The position numbers and the translations under genes were made by a program. Below are positions 1 to 5,828 of a stretch of DNA of 8,236 bases, piece by piece. The first letter of the stretch is position 1. Each line of letters starts with the position of its first letter. The notes beneath the pieces are model-generated. The model saw only the letters and a program-made list of their open reading frames with translations. It did not search any database and was not told where the DNA came from. Source of the DNA: Caryophanales bacterium UBA5732 (GTDB taxonomy: Bacteria > Bacillota_I > Bacilli_A > Izemoplasmatales > Hujiaoplasmataceae); assembly GCA_002419445.1 (NCBI GenBank), contig DIGC01000087.1, positions 1-8,236 of the forward strand, read 5' to 3'.

Positions 1-479
1 GCTCCACCAAGGCGGCCAGAGATTAAGGTTTTACAACCTTTAGCTCCTGCTTTTAAAGCTCTTTGAATAGCAACTTTTTGTACTCTTCGGAAAGAAGCTC
101 TGTTTTCTAATTGGAAAGCAATATTTTCTGCAACTAATCTTGCATCTTTTTCTGGACGTTTGATCTCAACAACATTTAAAAATACTTGTTTAGATGTTAA
201 TTTTTCTAATTTTTCCACTACTGCCTTTTTAGTTTCAGCATTTCTACCGATAACCATACCAGGTTTTGCAGTGTTAACTGTTATAATAACTCGTTTTTTA
301 CTTCTTTCAATCTCGATTTTAGACACACTAGCGTTTTTATATAGATCATAGAGTAATTCACGAATTTTAATATCTTCATGTAAAAGGTCAGCTACTTCGT
401 TTTTTTCTGCATACCATCTTGATTCCCAATCAAGAATGATACCTATGCGTTGTCCAACTGGATTAACTTTCTGTCCCAT
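1..479 (-). CDS. rpsC: 30S ribosomal protein S3 (partial, C-terminus off left edge)
   Basis: S3 sits in the head of the small subunit at the mRNA entry channel, where it binds 16S rRNA and helps unwind mRNA. The visible part is 159 full codons plus two bases, starting MGQKVNPVG, the family N-terminus. It covers the N-terminal region, the type II KH domain (about residues 38-107) and the start of the C-terminal domain (SFRR at 129-132, SGRLGGA at 154-160). The start ATG lies 10 bases after the rplV stop, and its AAAAGGAG ribosome binding site overlaps the end of rplV, as expected for the eighth gene of the S10 operon. The GXXG loop of the KH domain, usually GKGG or GKKG, reads G-R-N-A at residues 78-81. 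Q10 and L16 also differ from the usual residues as I remember them. The reading frame is otherwise intact, so this looks like a real gene. Confidence 0.97.
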   Translation of the reverse strand, partial: MGQKVNPVGQRIGIILDWESRWYAEKNEVADLLHEDIKIRELLYDLYKNASVSKIEIERSKKRVIITVNTAKPGMVIGRNAETKKAVVEKLEKLTSKQVFLNVVEIKRPEKDARLVAENIAFQLENRASFRRVQKVAIQRALKAGAKGCKTLISGRLGG

Positions 480-489
480 AAAATTCTCA

Positions 490-825
490 TTACTCCTTTT
501 CTGCCACTGTTATGTAAATGTGGCTAGTTCTCTTGAAGATTGAAAAGGCTCTACCTTGAGAATGTGGTTGCATTCTTTTTAAAGTTTTGCCTTCACCAAC
601 ATAAATTTCCTTAACGAATAATTTATCTTGGTCTAACTGGTAATTATGTTCAGCATTAGCGACAGCTGATTTTAAGACCTTCTCCACGGCTTTTGTAGCT
701 CCTCTTGGAGTGTTTCTTAAAGTTGCGTAAGCATCACTAACTTTTTTGCCTCTAATTAAATCAATAACCAATTTTACTTTACGAGGTGCTATTCTAACAG
801 TTCTAGCAACAGCTTTTGCTTCCAT
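490..825 (-). CDS. rplV: 50S ribosomal protein L22
   Basis: L22 binds several 23S rRNA domains, and its long beta-hairpin lines the peptide exit tunnel. The 111-residue protein has the family length. It shows the globular part (VRIAPRKVKLVIDLIRGK near residues 10-27, then an AVANAEHN segment at 54-61) followed by the hairpin (about 79-100) and the KRTSHI strand. The ATG overlaps the rpsS stop codon by one base (TAATG), and the GGGAGG ribosome binding site is inside the end of rpsS, which suggests translational coupling. The hairpin tip reads LKRMQPHSQGRA where Firmicutes usually have, from memory, LKRxRPRAxGRA, so two arginines facing the tunnel are replaced. Identification is secure from sequence and operon position. 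Confidence 0.98.
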   Translation of the reverse strand: MEAKAVARTVRIAPRKVKLVIDLIRGKKVSDAYATLRNTPRGATKAVEKVLKSAVANAEHNYQLDQDKLFVKEIYVGEGKTLKRMQPHSQGRAFSIFKRTSHIYITVAEKE

Positions 826-1109
826 TATAATTTACCTCCCTTAGTAGCTTTCTTATCAACGTGACCGCGATAAGTTCTTGTCGGAGCGAACTCTCCTAAT
901 TTGTGACCAACCATATCTTCAGTGACATATACAGGAATATGAACTTTACCGTTATGAACACCGATAGTTAAGCCTACAAAGTTAGGGAAAATTGTAGAAC
1001 GTCTCGACCAGGTTTGAATAACCTTTTTAGAATTTGTTGCATTTGCTTTTTCCACTTTCTTCATTAAGTGATCATCGCAAAATGGACCTTTTTTAATTGA
1101 ACGTGACAT
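825..1109 (-). CDS. rpsS: 30S ribosomal protein S19
   Basis: S19 lies in the head of the small subunit, near S13 and the A-site finger of 23S rRNA. The protein has 94 residues, normal for the family. It begins MSRSIKKGPF and contains the conserved TWSRRSTIFPNFVG segment (33-46), VHNGKVHIPVYV (51-62), MVGHKLGEFAPTR (66-78) and the basic tail RGHVDKK. The start is fixed by an AAGGAGGAA ribosome binding site just upstream, and the gene begins 17 bases after rplB ends. Its stop codon shares one base with the rplV start. There is nothing unusual in the sequence. Confidence 0.99.
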   Translation of the reverse strand: MSRSIKKGPFCDDHLMKKVEKANATNSKKVIQTWSRRSTIFPNFVGLTIGVHNGKVHIPVYVTEDMVGHKLGEFAPTRTYRGHVDKKATKGGKL

Positions 1110-1126
1110 TATGAGTTCCTCCTTCC

Positions 1127-1957
1127 TTATTTATTTCTTCGTCTAACAATTAATTTACTGCTAGCCTTGTTTTTATTTCTAGTAATCTTACCAAGAGCGA
1201 TTTTACCCCAAGGAGTAAGCGGCGCTTTATGTCCGATTGGTTGTTTACCTTCACCACCACCATGAGGGTGATCTACTGGATTCATAACTGAACCACGAAC
1301 TGTCGGTCTAACGCCCATGTGTCTTTTTCTACCGGCTTTACCGAGAGAAACCAATGAGTAAAATTCATTTCCAACTTCACCGATTGTTGCACGGCATTTA
1401 CCTAAAATTCTTCTAACTTCACCAGATTTTAATCTGATAAGAACATATTTTTCTTCTCTACCTAAAATTTGTGCACTGGTCCCAGCGGCTCTAATTAATT
1501 GACCGCCTTTACCAGGGTAAAGTTCGATATTATGAATCACTGTACCAACAGGGATTTCCATAATTTCTTTTGCATTACCGACGATGATATCCGCATCTTT
1601 ACCTGATTCAATTGACATACCGACTTCTAAACCTTTAGGAGCGATGATGTAACGTTTTTCACCATCTGCGTAATTGATTAGAGCGATATTAGCAGTTCTG
1701 TTTGGATCGTACTCAATCGTAGCGACTTTCCCAATGATGCCGTCTTTATTTCTCTTAAAATCAATGATACGATATTTTCTTTTTGCTCCTCCAGCTTGAT
1801 GGCGGACTGTTATTTTCCCTTGATTGTTTCTTCCACCGTTTTTCTTTAAAGTGGAAACTAGGGATTTTTCTGGCTTAGATACTGTAATTTCATTATAGTC
1901 AAGCTTTGACATGCTGCGCAAACCATTTGTAGTTGGTTTATACTTAATAATAGCCAT
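1127..1957 (-). CDS. rplB: 50S ribosomal protein L2
   Basis: L2 is a primary 23S rRNA binding protein needed for subunit joining and close to the peptidyl transferase centre. At 276 residues it has the full bacterial length. Landmarks are the N-terminal GGRNNQGKITVRHQ block (41-54), KYRIIDFKR (61-69), the SH3-like core with ELYPGKGGQLIRAAGTSAQ (145-163), and the C-terminal block MNPVDHPHGGGEGK (225-238). That last block carries the conserved histidine (H230, matching H229 of E. coli). The tail is strongly basic (VRRRNK). A GGGAGGA ribosome binding site precedes the ATG, 17 bases after rplW. The sequence looks fully functional. Confidence 0.99.
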   Translation of the reverse strand: MAIIKYKPTTNGLRSMSKLDYNEITVSKPEKSLVSTLKKNGGRNNQGKITVRHQAGGAKRKYRIIDFKRNKDGIIGKVATIEYDPNRTANIALINYADGEKRYIIAPKGLEVGMSIESGKDADIIVGNAKEIMEIPVGTVIHNIELYPGKGGQLIRAAGTSAQILGREEKYVLIRLKSGEVRRILGKCRATIGEVGNEFYSLVSLGKAGRKRHMGVRPTVRGSVMNPVDHPHGGGEGKQPIGHKAPLTPWGKIALGKITRNKNKASSKLIVRRRNK

Positions 1958-1974
1958 TATTTAAAATCCTCCCA

Positions 1975-2256
1975 TTATGCTGTATAAATGTCGATCTTGT
2001 GGCCTTCTTCTAAAGTCACAATTGCTTTTGTAATAGCAGCGGTAAAGCCAGAGTATTGACCCACTCTTTTGGCTTTAGCTTTGGTATTAACGACATTTAC
2101 TTTTTCTACTTTTACATTAAAGATCGCTTCGATAGCTTCTTTAATTTGAATTTTGTTAGCTCTTCTGTCAACTTCGAAAGTATACTTTCTTTGTTCAGAT
2201 AACTTTGTTGATTTTTCAGAAACGATCGGGCGTTTTATTACTTGATATTTATCCAT
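1975..2256 (-). CDS. rplW: 50S ribosomal protein L23
   Basis: L23 binds 23S rRNA at the exit of the peptide tunnel and is the docking site for trigger factor and the signal recognition particle. The 93-residue protein is of usual size, with the family start YQVIKRPIVSEKST (4-17), KYTFEVDRRANKIQIKEAIEAIFNVKV (24-50) and VNTKAKAKRVGQYSG (56-70). The ATG follows the rplD stop by a single base (TAATATG). Its AGGAGG site lies inside rplD, about 12 bases upstream of the ATG, which is a rather long spacing and favours translational coupling with rplD. Confidence 0.98.
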   Translation of the reverse strand: MDKYQVIKRPIVSEKSTKLSEQRKYTFEVDRRANKIQIKEAIEAIFNVKVEKVNVVNTKAKAKRVGQYSGFTAAITKAIVTLEEGHKIDIYTA

Positions 2257-2257
2257 A

Positions 2258-2881
2258 TTAACTTAAAGCCTCCTCTATTCTTTCTAAAGCTTCTTTTGTA
2301 ACCACTAATTTACCAGCGTTTAAGATATCATAAACGCTTAGGTGGTTGTAAAGAACGGTGCGTACGTTAGGTAAGTTTCTTGAAGCAGTATTTACTAAAT
2401 CTGAATCTTCCCCTAGTACAACCATGATTTTGCCTTCTACTTTTAAATTATTTAATACAGTTACCATATCTTTAGTCTTGTATGAAGCTAAAACGATTGC
2501 GTCAACTGCGATTAAATTTTCTCCTCTTAACTTTTCTGATAAAGCAATTCTTAAAGCTAAGCGACGTACTTTTCTATTAACCTTATATGAATAATCTCTT
2601 GGTGTTGGTCCAAAGACAACTCCACCGCCTACGTAATGTGGCGCTCTGATTGAGCCTTGACGAGCATGTCCAGTTCCTTTTTGGCGATATGGTTTTCTTC
2701 CACCGCCTCTAACTGCTGTTCTGTTTTTTGTCATAACAGTACCTTGACGCATAGCAGCTCTTTGTTGCTTAATTACGTCATAGATAACTTGATTGTTATT
2801 TTCAACTGCAAATACTTCGTCTTTTAAATTTAGACTACCAATTGATTCACCTTGTTGATTTAACATTGCTAATTTAGGCAT
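2258..2881 (-). CDS. rplD: 50S ribosomal protein L4
   Basis: L4 binds 23S rRNA, and its extended loop reaches the narrowest part of the exit tunnel opposite L22. In E. coli, L4 also represses its own operon by acting on the S10 leader RNA; whether it does so here is not shown. The protein has 207 residues, normal length. The tunnel loop spans about residues 45-95, with RGGGRKPYRQKGTGHARQGS (58-77) and GGGVVFGPTPRDYSYK (85-100), followed by the RRLALRIALSEK helix of the globular domain. An AAGGAGGAA ribosome binding site precedes the ATG, and the gap from rplC is 29 bases. No motif is missing. Confidence 0.98.
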   Translation of the reverse strand: MPKLAMLNQQGESIGSLNLKDEVFAVENNNQVIYDVIKQQRAAMRQGTVMTKNRTAVRGGGRKPYRQKGTGHARQGSIRAPHYVGGGVVFGPTPRDYSYKVNRKVRRLALRIALSEKLRGENLIAVDAIVLASYKTKDMVTVLNNLKVEGKIMVVLGEDSDLVNTASRNLPNVRTVLYNHLSVYDILNAGKLVVTKEALERIEEALS

Positions 2882-2910
2882 AGCTTTTTCCTCCTTCCGA
2901 ATAATATTAA

Positions 2911-3543
2911 TTAATTTTGTTTTTTAAATGCGTTTTTAATTATAACTAATGATTTGCTAGGTCCAGGAACATTGCCTTTAACTAAAAGAACGTTCTTGTC
3001 TGAATCTGCACGAACAACTACTAAGTTTTGAACAGTGACAGTTTCATGTCCCATTCTACCAGGCATGTTTTTGCCTTTTCTGATACGGTTAGGCGCGATA
3101 ACACCCATTGAACCAACACCACGATGATATTTAGATCCATGTGCGTTAGGACCGGTTTTTTGGTTATGACGCTTGATCACACCTTGATAACCTTTCCCTT
3201 TTGATGTTCCAGTTACGTCTACATAATCACCAGCGGTAAATATATCACATTTTACCTCTTGGCCAACTTCATACTCTTCCATTCCTTGAAGACGTATTTC
3301 CTTGATGTAGCGCTTAGGTGTTGTGTTTGCTTTTTCAAAATGAGCTGTTAAAGGTTTATTAACTAATTTAGCTCTTTTTTCCATGAATCCTAATTGAACT
3401 GAACTATATCCGTCAGTTTCAACAGTTTTCTTTTGCAATACAACATTCGGTTCCACCGAAATTACTGTAACAGGAATCATTTTTCCGTTTTCGTCAAATA
3501 CTTGAGTCATTCCTACTTTTCTTCCTAAGATACCTTTTGCCAT
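2911..3543 (-). CDS. rplC: 50S ribosomal protein L3
   Basis: L3 is an early-assembly protein whose central extension reaches the peptidyl transferase centre. The 210-residue protein starts MAKGILGRKVGMTQVFDENG and has the family landmarks GTSKGKGYQGVIKRHN (112-127), AHGSKYHRGVGSMG (134-147), PGRMGHETVTVQNL (161-174) and LLVKGNVPGP (186-195). The residue after GSMG is valine, so the glutamine methylated by PrmB in E. coli L3 (Q150) is absent, as I recall is usual in Firmicutes. The start is supported by an AGGAGGAG ribosome binding site. It lies 27 bases after rpsJ. Confidence 0.98.
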   Translation of the reverse strand: MAKGILGRKVGMTQVFDENGKMIPVTVISVEPNVVLQKKTVETDGYSSVQLGFMEKRAKLVNKPLTAHFEKANTTPKRYIKEIRLQGMEEYEVGQEVKCDIFTAGDYVDVTGTSKGKGYQGVIKRHNQKTGPNAHGSKYHRGVGSMGVIAPNRIRKGKNMPGRMGHETVTVQNLVVVRADSDKNVLLVKGNVPGPSKSLVIIKNAFKKQN

Positions 3544-3570
3544 GAGTACTCCTCCTATTTAATATTTTTT

Positions 3571-3879
3571 TTACTTCAAGACGATATCTACACCAGATGG
3601 TAAATCTAGGTGCATTAATGAATCAATTGTTTTTGGCGTAGGGTTCACGATATCAATTAATCTCTTGTGAGTTCTTCTTTCGAATTGTTCACGTGAATCC
3701 TTATTAACATGTGGGCTTCTTAAAATTGTGAAAATTTCTTTTTCAGTCGGTAGTGGGATTGGCCCGCTCACCTTAGCCCCTGTCTTTTTCGCTGTTTCAA
3801 CGATTCTTTTTGCTGATTGGTCTAATAATCTGTGATCATAAGATTTCAATCTAATTCTAATAACTTGATTTGTAGCCAT
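3571..3879 (-). CDS. rpsJ: 30S ribosomal protein S10 (NusE)
   Basis: S10 is a small-subunit head protein and, as NusE, also joins transcription antitermination complexes and links NusG to the ribosome. The 102-residue protein has the standard blocks IRIRLKSYDHRLLDQSA (7-23), TGAKVSGPIPLPTEKE (33-48), DSREQFERRTHKRLIDIVNPTPKT (61-84) and the C-terminal LDLPSGVDI (91-99). It is the first gene of the S10 operon: a promoter and a structured leader of about 140 bases lie directly upstream, and no gene shares the transcript before it. The AAAGGAGG site is 8 bases from the ATG and matches the 16S rRNA 3' end almost perfectly. Confidence 0.99.
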   Translation of the reverse strand: MATNQVIRIRLKSYDHRLLDQSAKRIVETAKKTGAKVSGPIPLPTEKEIFTILRSPHVNKDSREQFERRTHKRLIDIVNPTPKTIDSLMHLDLPSGVDIVLK

Positions 3880-3887
3880 TTAAAGCT

Positions 3888-3895
3888 CCTCCTTT
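3888..3895 (-). promoter_or_regulatory. Strong ribosome binding site of rpsJ
   Basis: AAAGGAGG on the minus strand, 8 bases before the rpsJ ATG. It is free of the upstream leader hairpins in the simplest fold. Confidence 0.85.
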
Positions 3896-3925
3896 GCATA
3901 TAAATTAGCTTATATACTGGCTCAT

Positions 3926-4019
3926 TGTAAATTACCTGACCTCCGACATCGCTATCATAACAACGGCTATGTGTGTGTCAGCAACCTTACAAATCTCTGC
4001 CTTCCTATTTTCCATAGGC
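3926..4019 (-). promoter_or_regulatory. Structured leader of the S10 operon mRNA
   Basis: The roughly 140-base untranslated leader of rpsJ can form two hairpins. The first (4019-3999) pairs GCCTAT with ATAG and GGC around a small purine loop. The second (3991-3926) has an outer stem TGTAA/TTACA (3991-3987 with 3930-3926), an internal loop, an inner stem CTGAC/GTCAG (3981-3977 with 3940-3936), and further helices ACAT/ATGT and CGTT/AGCG closing an apical loop. The segment GGTTGCTGACACAC resembles, from memory, a conserved stretch of Firmicutes S10 operon leaders. In E. coli, L4 binds the S10 leader to control the operon; feedback by a ribosomal protein here is inference. The fold was made by hand. 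Confidence 0.6.
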
Positions 4020-4025
4020 TTTACT

Positions 4026-4054
4026 ATGATAACAAATTTTTAAATTTATTGCAA
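4026..4054 (-). promoter_or_regulatory. Promoter of the S10 operon
   Basis: A sigma-A type promoter on the minus strand: -35 TTGCAA (4054-4049), a 17-base spacer, and -10 TATCAT (4031-4026) preceded by TGT, an extended -10. Transcription should begin near 4019-4020, giving a leader of about 140 bases before rpsJ. It lies downstream of the csp terminator, so the operon is independently transcribed. Confidence 0.75.
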
Positions 4055-4125
4055 GAAATATTTTCCATAAATGCTATTTTTTTATAAATATAAGAGATTA
4101 ATGGGGAAATTGCAGATTTTTGCAC

Positions 4126-4156
4126 AAAAAAAAGTGAAGATTATTCTTCACTTTTT
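4126..4156 (-). terminator. Terminator of the csp gene
   Basis: A perfect 12-base stem (4156-4145 pairing with 4140-4129, core AGTGAAGA/TCTTCACT) with a 4-base loop. Eight T residues in the minus-strand reading overlap the stem's 3' arm. It lies 17 bases after the csp stop. The A run on the other arm would also give U residues for plus-strand transcription, but no plus-strand gene ends here. Confidence 0.85.
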
Positions 4157-4172
4157 AAATCAAATTCGAAAA

Positions 4173-4370
4173 TTATAAACTTACGATATTTGAAGCTTGA
4201 GGGCCTTTTTGTCCTTCAGTGATGTCAAAGCTTACAGCTTCGCCTTCTTCTAAAGATTTGAATCCACTTTTTTGAATTTGAGAAAAGTGAGCGAATACAT
4301 CTTTTCCATCTTCTGTTGTGATAAATCCAAAACCTTTTTCAGCATTGAACCATTTAACTTTACCAGTCAT
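4173..4370 (-). CDS. Cold-shock protein (CspA/CspB family)
   Basis: A single cold-shock domain protein of 65 residues, an OB-fold that binds single-stranded RNA and DNA and melts mRNA structure, in the cytoplasm. It shows the family start MTGKVKWFNAEKGFGFI with RNP1 (KGFGFI, 12-17), RNP2 as VFAHF (25-29, commonly VFVHF), and the closing strands VSFDITEGQKGPQASNIVSL. The length equals that of B. subtilis CspB-like proteins. The AGGAGGTAA ribosome binding site just upstream is a near-perfect match to 16S rRNA and fixes the start. The gene has its own promoter, a leader of about 105 bases and a strong terminator, so it is probably transcribed alone. The leader contains a complement of the ribosome binding site. 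Several csp paralogues usually exist per genome, so I give no specific symbol. Confidence 0.97.
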   Translation of the reverse strand: MTGKVKWFNAEKGFGFITTEDGKDVFAHFSQIQKSGFKSLEEGEAVSFDITEGQKGPQASNIVSL

Positions 4371-4374
4371 GTTT

Positions 4375-4432
4375 GTTACCTCCTATTATTTTTTTTCACT
4401 TCTACAAATTGCTTAATAATTTTTGAGGTAAC
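4375..4432 (-). promoter_or_regulatory. Self-complementary csp leader that could hide the ribosome binding site
   Basis: In the minus-strand mRNA, GTTACCTC (4432-4425) is the exact complement of GAGGTAAC (4382-4375), which contains the csp Shine-Dalgarno sequence. Inside this 8-base stem, ATTATT and AATAAT can add a second 6-base helix. The resulting hairpin would block ribosome access. It could be a temperature- or Csp-responsive switch, as RNA structure in cspA leaders is in E. coli, but that role is inferred. Confidence 0.5.
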
Positions 4433-4482
4433 TAATGATGTAACTTCAAATAAAATTTATTAACATTTATATCGTGCTACAT

Positions 4483-4513
4483 ATTATAATACTCTATTTT
4501 TTAAATAATGCAA
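4483..4513 (-). promoter_or_regulatory. Probable csp promoter
   Basis: The -35 is TTGCAT (4513-4508). The -10 is either TATTAT (4491-4486, 16-base spacer) or the perfect TATAAT (4488-4483, 19-base spacer). Transcription would start near 4477, giving a csp leader of a little over 100 bases, typical of cold-shock genes. Confidence 0.55.
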
Positions 4514-4542
4514 GGATTTTTATTTAAAATCGAAAAAATAAA

Positions 4543-5694
4543 TTAAATTCCGATTATTTTGGCTAAAGTATTGATGTTATTGATGTTTTTCCTCTTATAT
4601 AAACTGGAAATTAGCTTATCAAACTCCGAATGAGTAATCACTGTAAAACTTTTAGAGATGATATCAATGAAGTCATCTTTTGTTCTTTTGAAAAACATCA
4701 GATTAATCGCTAAATATCTTAATAACAAGTATGTTCCGCATAAAGCAATATACTGATCCCAAACACTAAAATTTTTTTGAAAAGGAAATTGTTTAAAAAA
4801 TATGTCGTTGATTAACAACTTTTCAAAAAGAATCTCATGATTTGGTAGTATTAATTCAAAACTTTCTCTGGCTAATAAGTAAGTTGAATTTACATCCTTA
4901 TTTATATATAAGCTTTTTGCTCCTTCCAATTGTTCGGTTAGTCTAGGATATCGTCCGTATAAATCATCAAATATTTCCCAGAGAATTTGATAACTTTCGT
5001 TAATATCTTTTTTTGGTTCTTCAAAACTAAAATCTATATCACTTAATTCAATGTTTGGATTTATCTCTAGGGCTTTTAAATAGATTCCTAAATGGATAAT
5101 TCTTTTAGAAAGCAAAAATGGTCGGTTTAGTAATATTGCAAAAATATTATTTCTGACTTTTTCGTAGAGAAGCTTTCTTTCTTCTTGAATTATATCTTTA
5201 GGCTTATCCATAAGAAACACAAGGTCAAGTTTTTCAAACTTTATTAAATCATCATTAGAAAACAATAACTCCAGTGTTTTCTCACAACTATTAGCACAAG
5301 ACGCTTCATATGCTAGATCAATTCTTGGCCCTCTTGGATAGTACCTACAAACCCAAGGAAGCGCTTCTTCTCCACAAGATTCATGTAATAAACAATAGCC
5401 ATTCGATTTATGAAGAGGGCAGTCGCCATTATGGTTATGAACAATCTCAGCGTATCTTTCTGGAGTCGGGTTCATAAACGGTCTGAAAGTACGATCAATT
5501 TTATCTTTAACACTTTTTTTACAGTTTAAACCATGCAACAGAAAATATTGGTTCATGGGAATAGTTACTTTCCATTCAACGCAACAACTATCCCGACAAT
5601 CCCCGCCTTTACAAACAAAATCTTTATAATAATCAGGAACTGTGAAGATTGATTTTATTTTTTCTTTGCCATGACTTCTAGTTTTAATAGCCAA
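4543..5694 (-). CDS. FliB-like protein (flagellin lysine-N-methylase / CxxxCC cysteine-cluster family)
   Basis: A 383-residue soluble protein with the cysteine pattern of the FliB family. Near the N-terminus is PDYYKDFVCKGGDCRDSCC, giving C28, C33, C37 and C38. Then come C92 and C101 (DCPLH, GYCLLH), C107, C116 in a CRYYPR motif, and C133/C137 (ASCANSC). This is typical of the metal- or iron-sulfur-binding region of FliB, which methylates flagellin lysines in Salmonella. The C-terminal 230 residues are helical-looking and poorly conserved. The start is TTG at 5694: no in-frame ATG is near, and an AGGAGA site sits 7 bases before it. The only nearby ATG, in the leader, is out of frame. There is no flagellar gene in the window, so the true substrate is unknown; many Firmicutes without evident flagellin linkage carry such genes. 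Family assignment is good, function uncertain. Confidence 0.85.
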   Translation of the reverse strand: MAIKTRSHGKEKIKSIFTVPDYYKDFVCKGGDCRDSCCVEWKVTIPMNQYFLLHGLNCKKSVKDKIDRTFRPFMNPTPERYAEIVHNHNGDCPLHKSNGYCLLHESCGEEALPWVCRYYPRGPRIDLAYEASCANSCEKTLELLFSNDDLIKFEKLDLVFLMDKPKDIIQEERKLLYEKVRNNIFAILLNRPFLLSKRIIHLGIYLKALEINPNIELSDIDFSFEEPKKDINESYQILWEIFDDLYGRYPRLTEQLEGAKSLYINKDVNSTYLLARESFELILPNHEILFEKLLINDIFFKQFPFQKNFSVWDQYIALCGTYLLLRYLAINLMFFKRTKDDFIDIISKSFTVITHSEFDKLISSLYKRKNINNINTLAKIIGI

Positions 5695-5700
5695 TATAAC

Positions 5701-5708
5701 ATCTCCTG
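5701..5708 (-). promoter_or_regulatory. Ribosome binding site that decides the TTG start of the FliB-like gene
   Basis: AGGAGA within GCAGGAGAT on the minus strand ends 7 bases before the TTG codon at 5694. The spacing is ideal for TTG and fits no in-frame ATG. Confidence 0.7.
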
Positions 5709-5731
5709 CAAGATAGAAATTCTAAGAAATA

Positions 5732-5759
5732 ATTATATCATTTTCTTTATAGCTTGCAA
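5732..5759 (-). promoter_or_regulatory. Promoter of the FliB-like gene
   Basis: -35 TTGCAA (5759-5754), a 16-base spacer and a perfect -10 TATAAT (5737-5732) preceded by TGA, i.e. an extended -10. An alternative TTGACA at 5776-5771 with TATAAA (5751-5746) has a 19-base spacer and is less convincing. Confidence 0.7.
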
Positions 5760-5779
5760 GAGATTTTTATTGTCAAACT

Positions 5780-5813
5780 AAAAGAAAATGCGAACGGATT
5801 AATCGTTCGCATT
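5780..5813 (-). terminator. Terminator after the YCII-domain gene
   Basis: A perfect 10-base stem AATGCGAACG/CGTTCGCATT (5813-5804 with 5796-5787) with a 7-base loop, followed on the minus strand by TTTTCTTTT. It lies 15 bases after the stop at 5829 and separates this gene from the FliB-like gene. Confidence 0.85.
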
Positions 5814-5828
5814 ATAAAGATATATAAG

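Noticed and set aside
160..351. Plus-strand open frame of 63 codons.
   Set aside because: It is antisense to the well-conserved rpsC, with no ribosome binding site or recognisable protein.
443..490. A short frame starting at an ATG overlapping the rplV stop (TAATG).
   Set aside because: It runs only 15 codons into rpsC in another frame and ends at TAG; the rpsC ATG at 479 gives the full conserved N-terminus.
2358..2594. Plus-strand open frame of 78 codons.
   Set aside because: It is antisense to rplD and has no family features.
4272..4463. Plus-strand open frame of 63 codons.
   Set aside because: It is antisense to csp and its leader; the hydrophobic stretch comes from AT-rich sequence.
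4514..4556. A possible terminator after the FliB-like gene.
   Set aside because: Only weak AT-rich pairings (AATCG/CGATT, GATTTT/AAAATC) with bulges and no clean T run; too weak to call, so some read-through into csp is possible.
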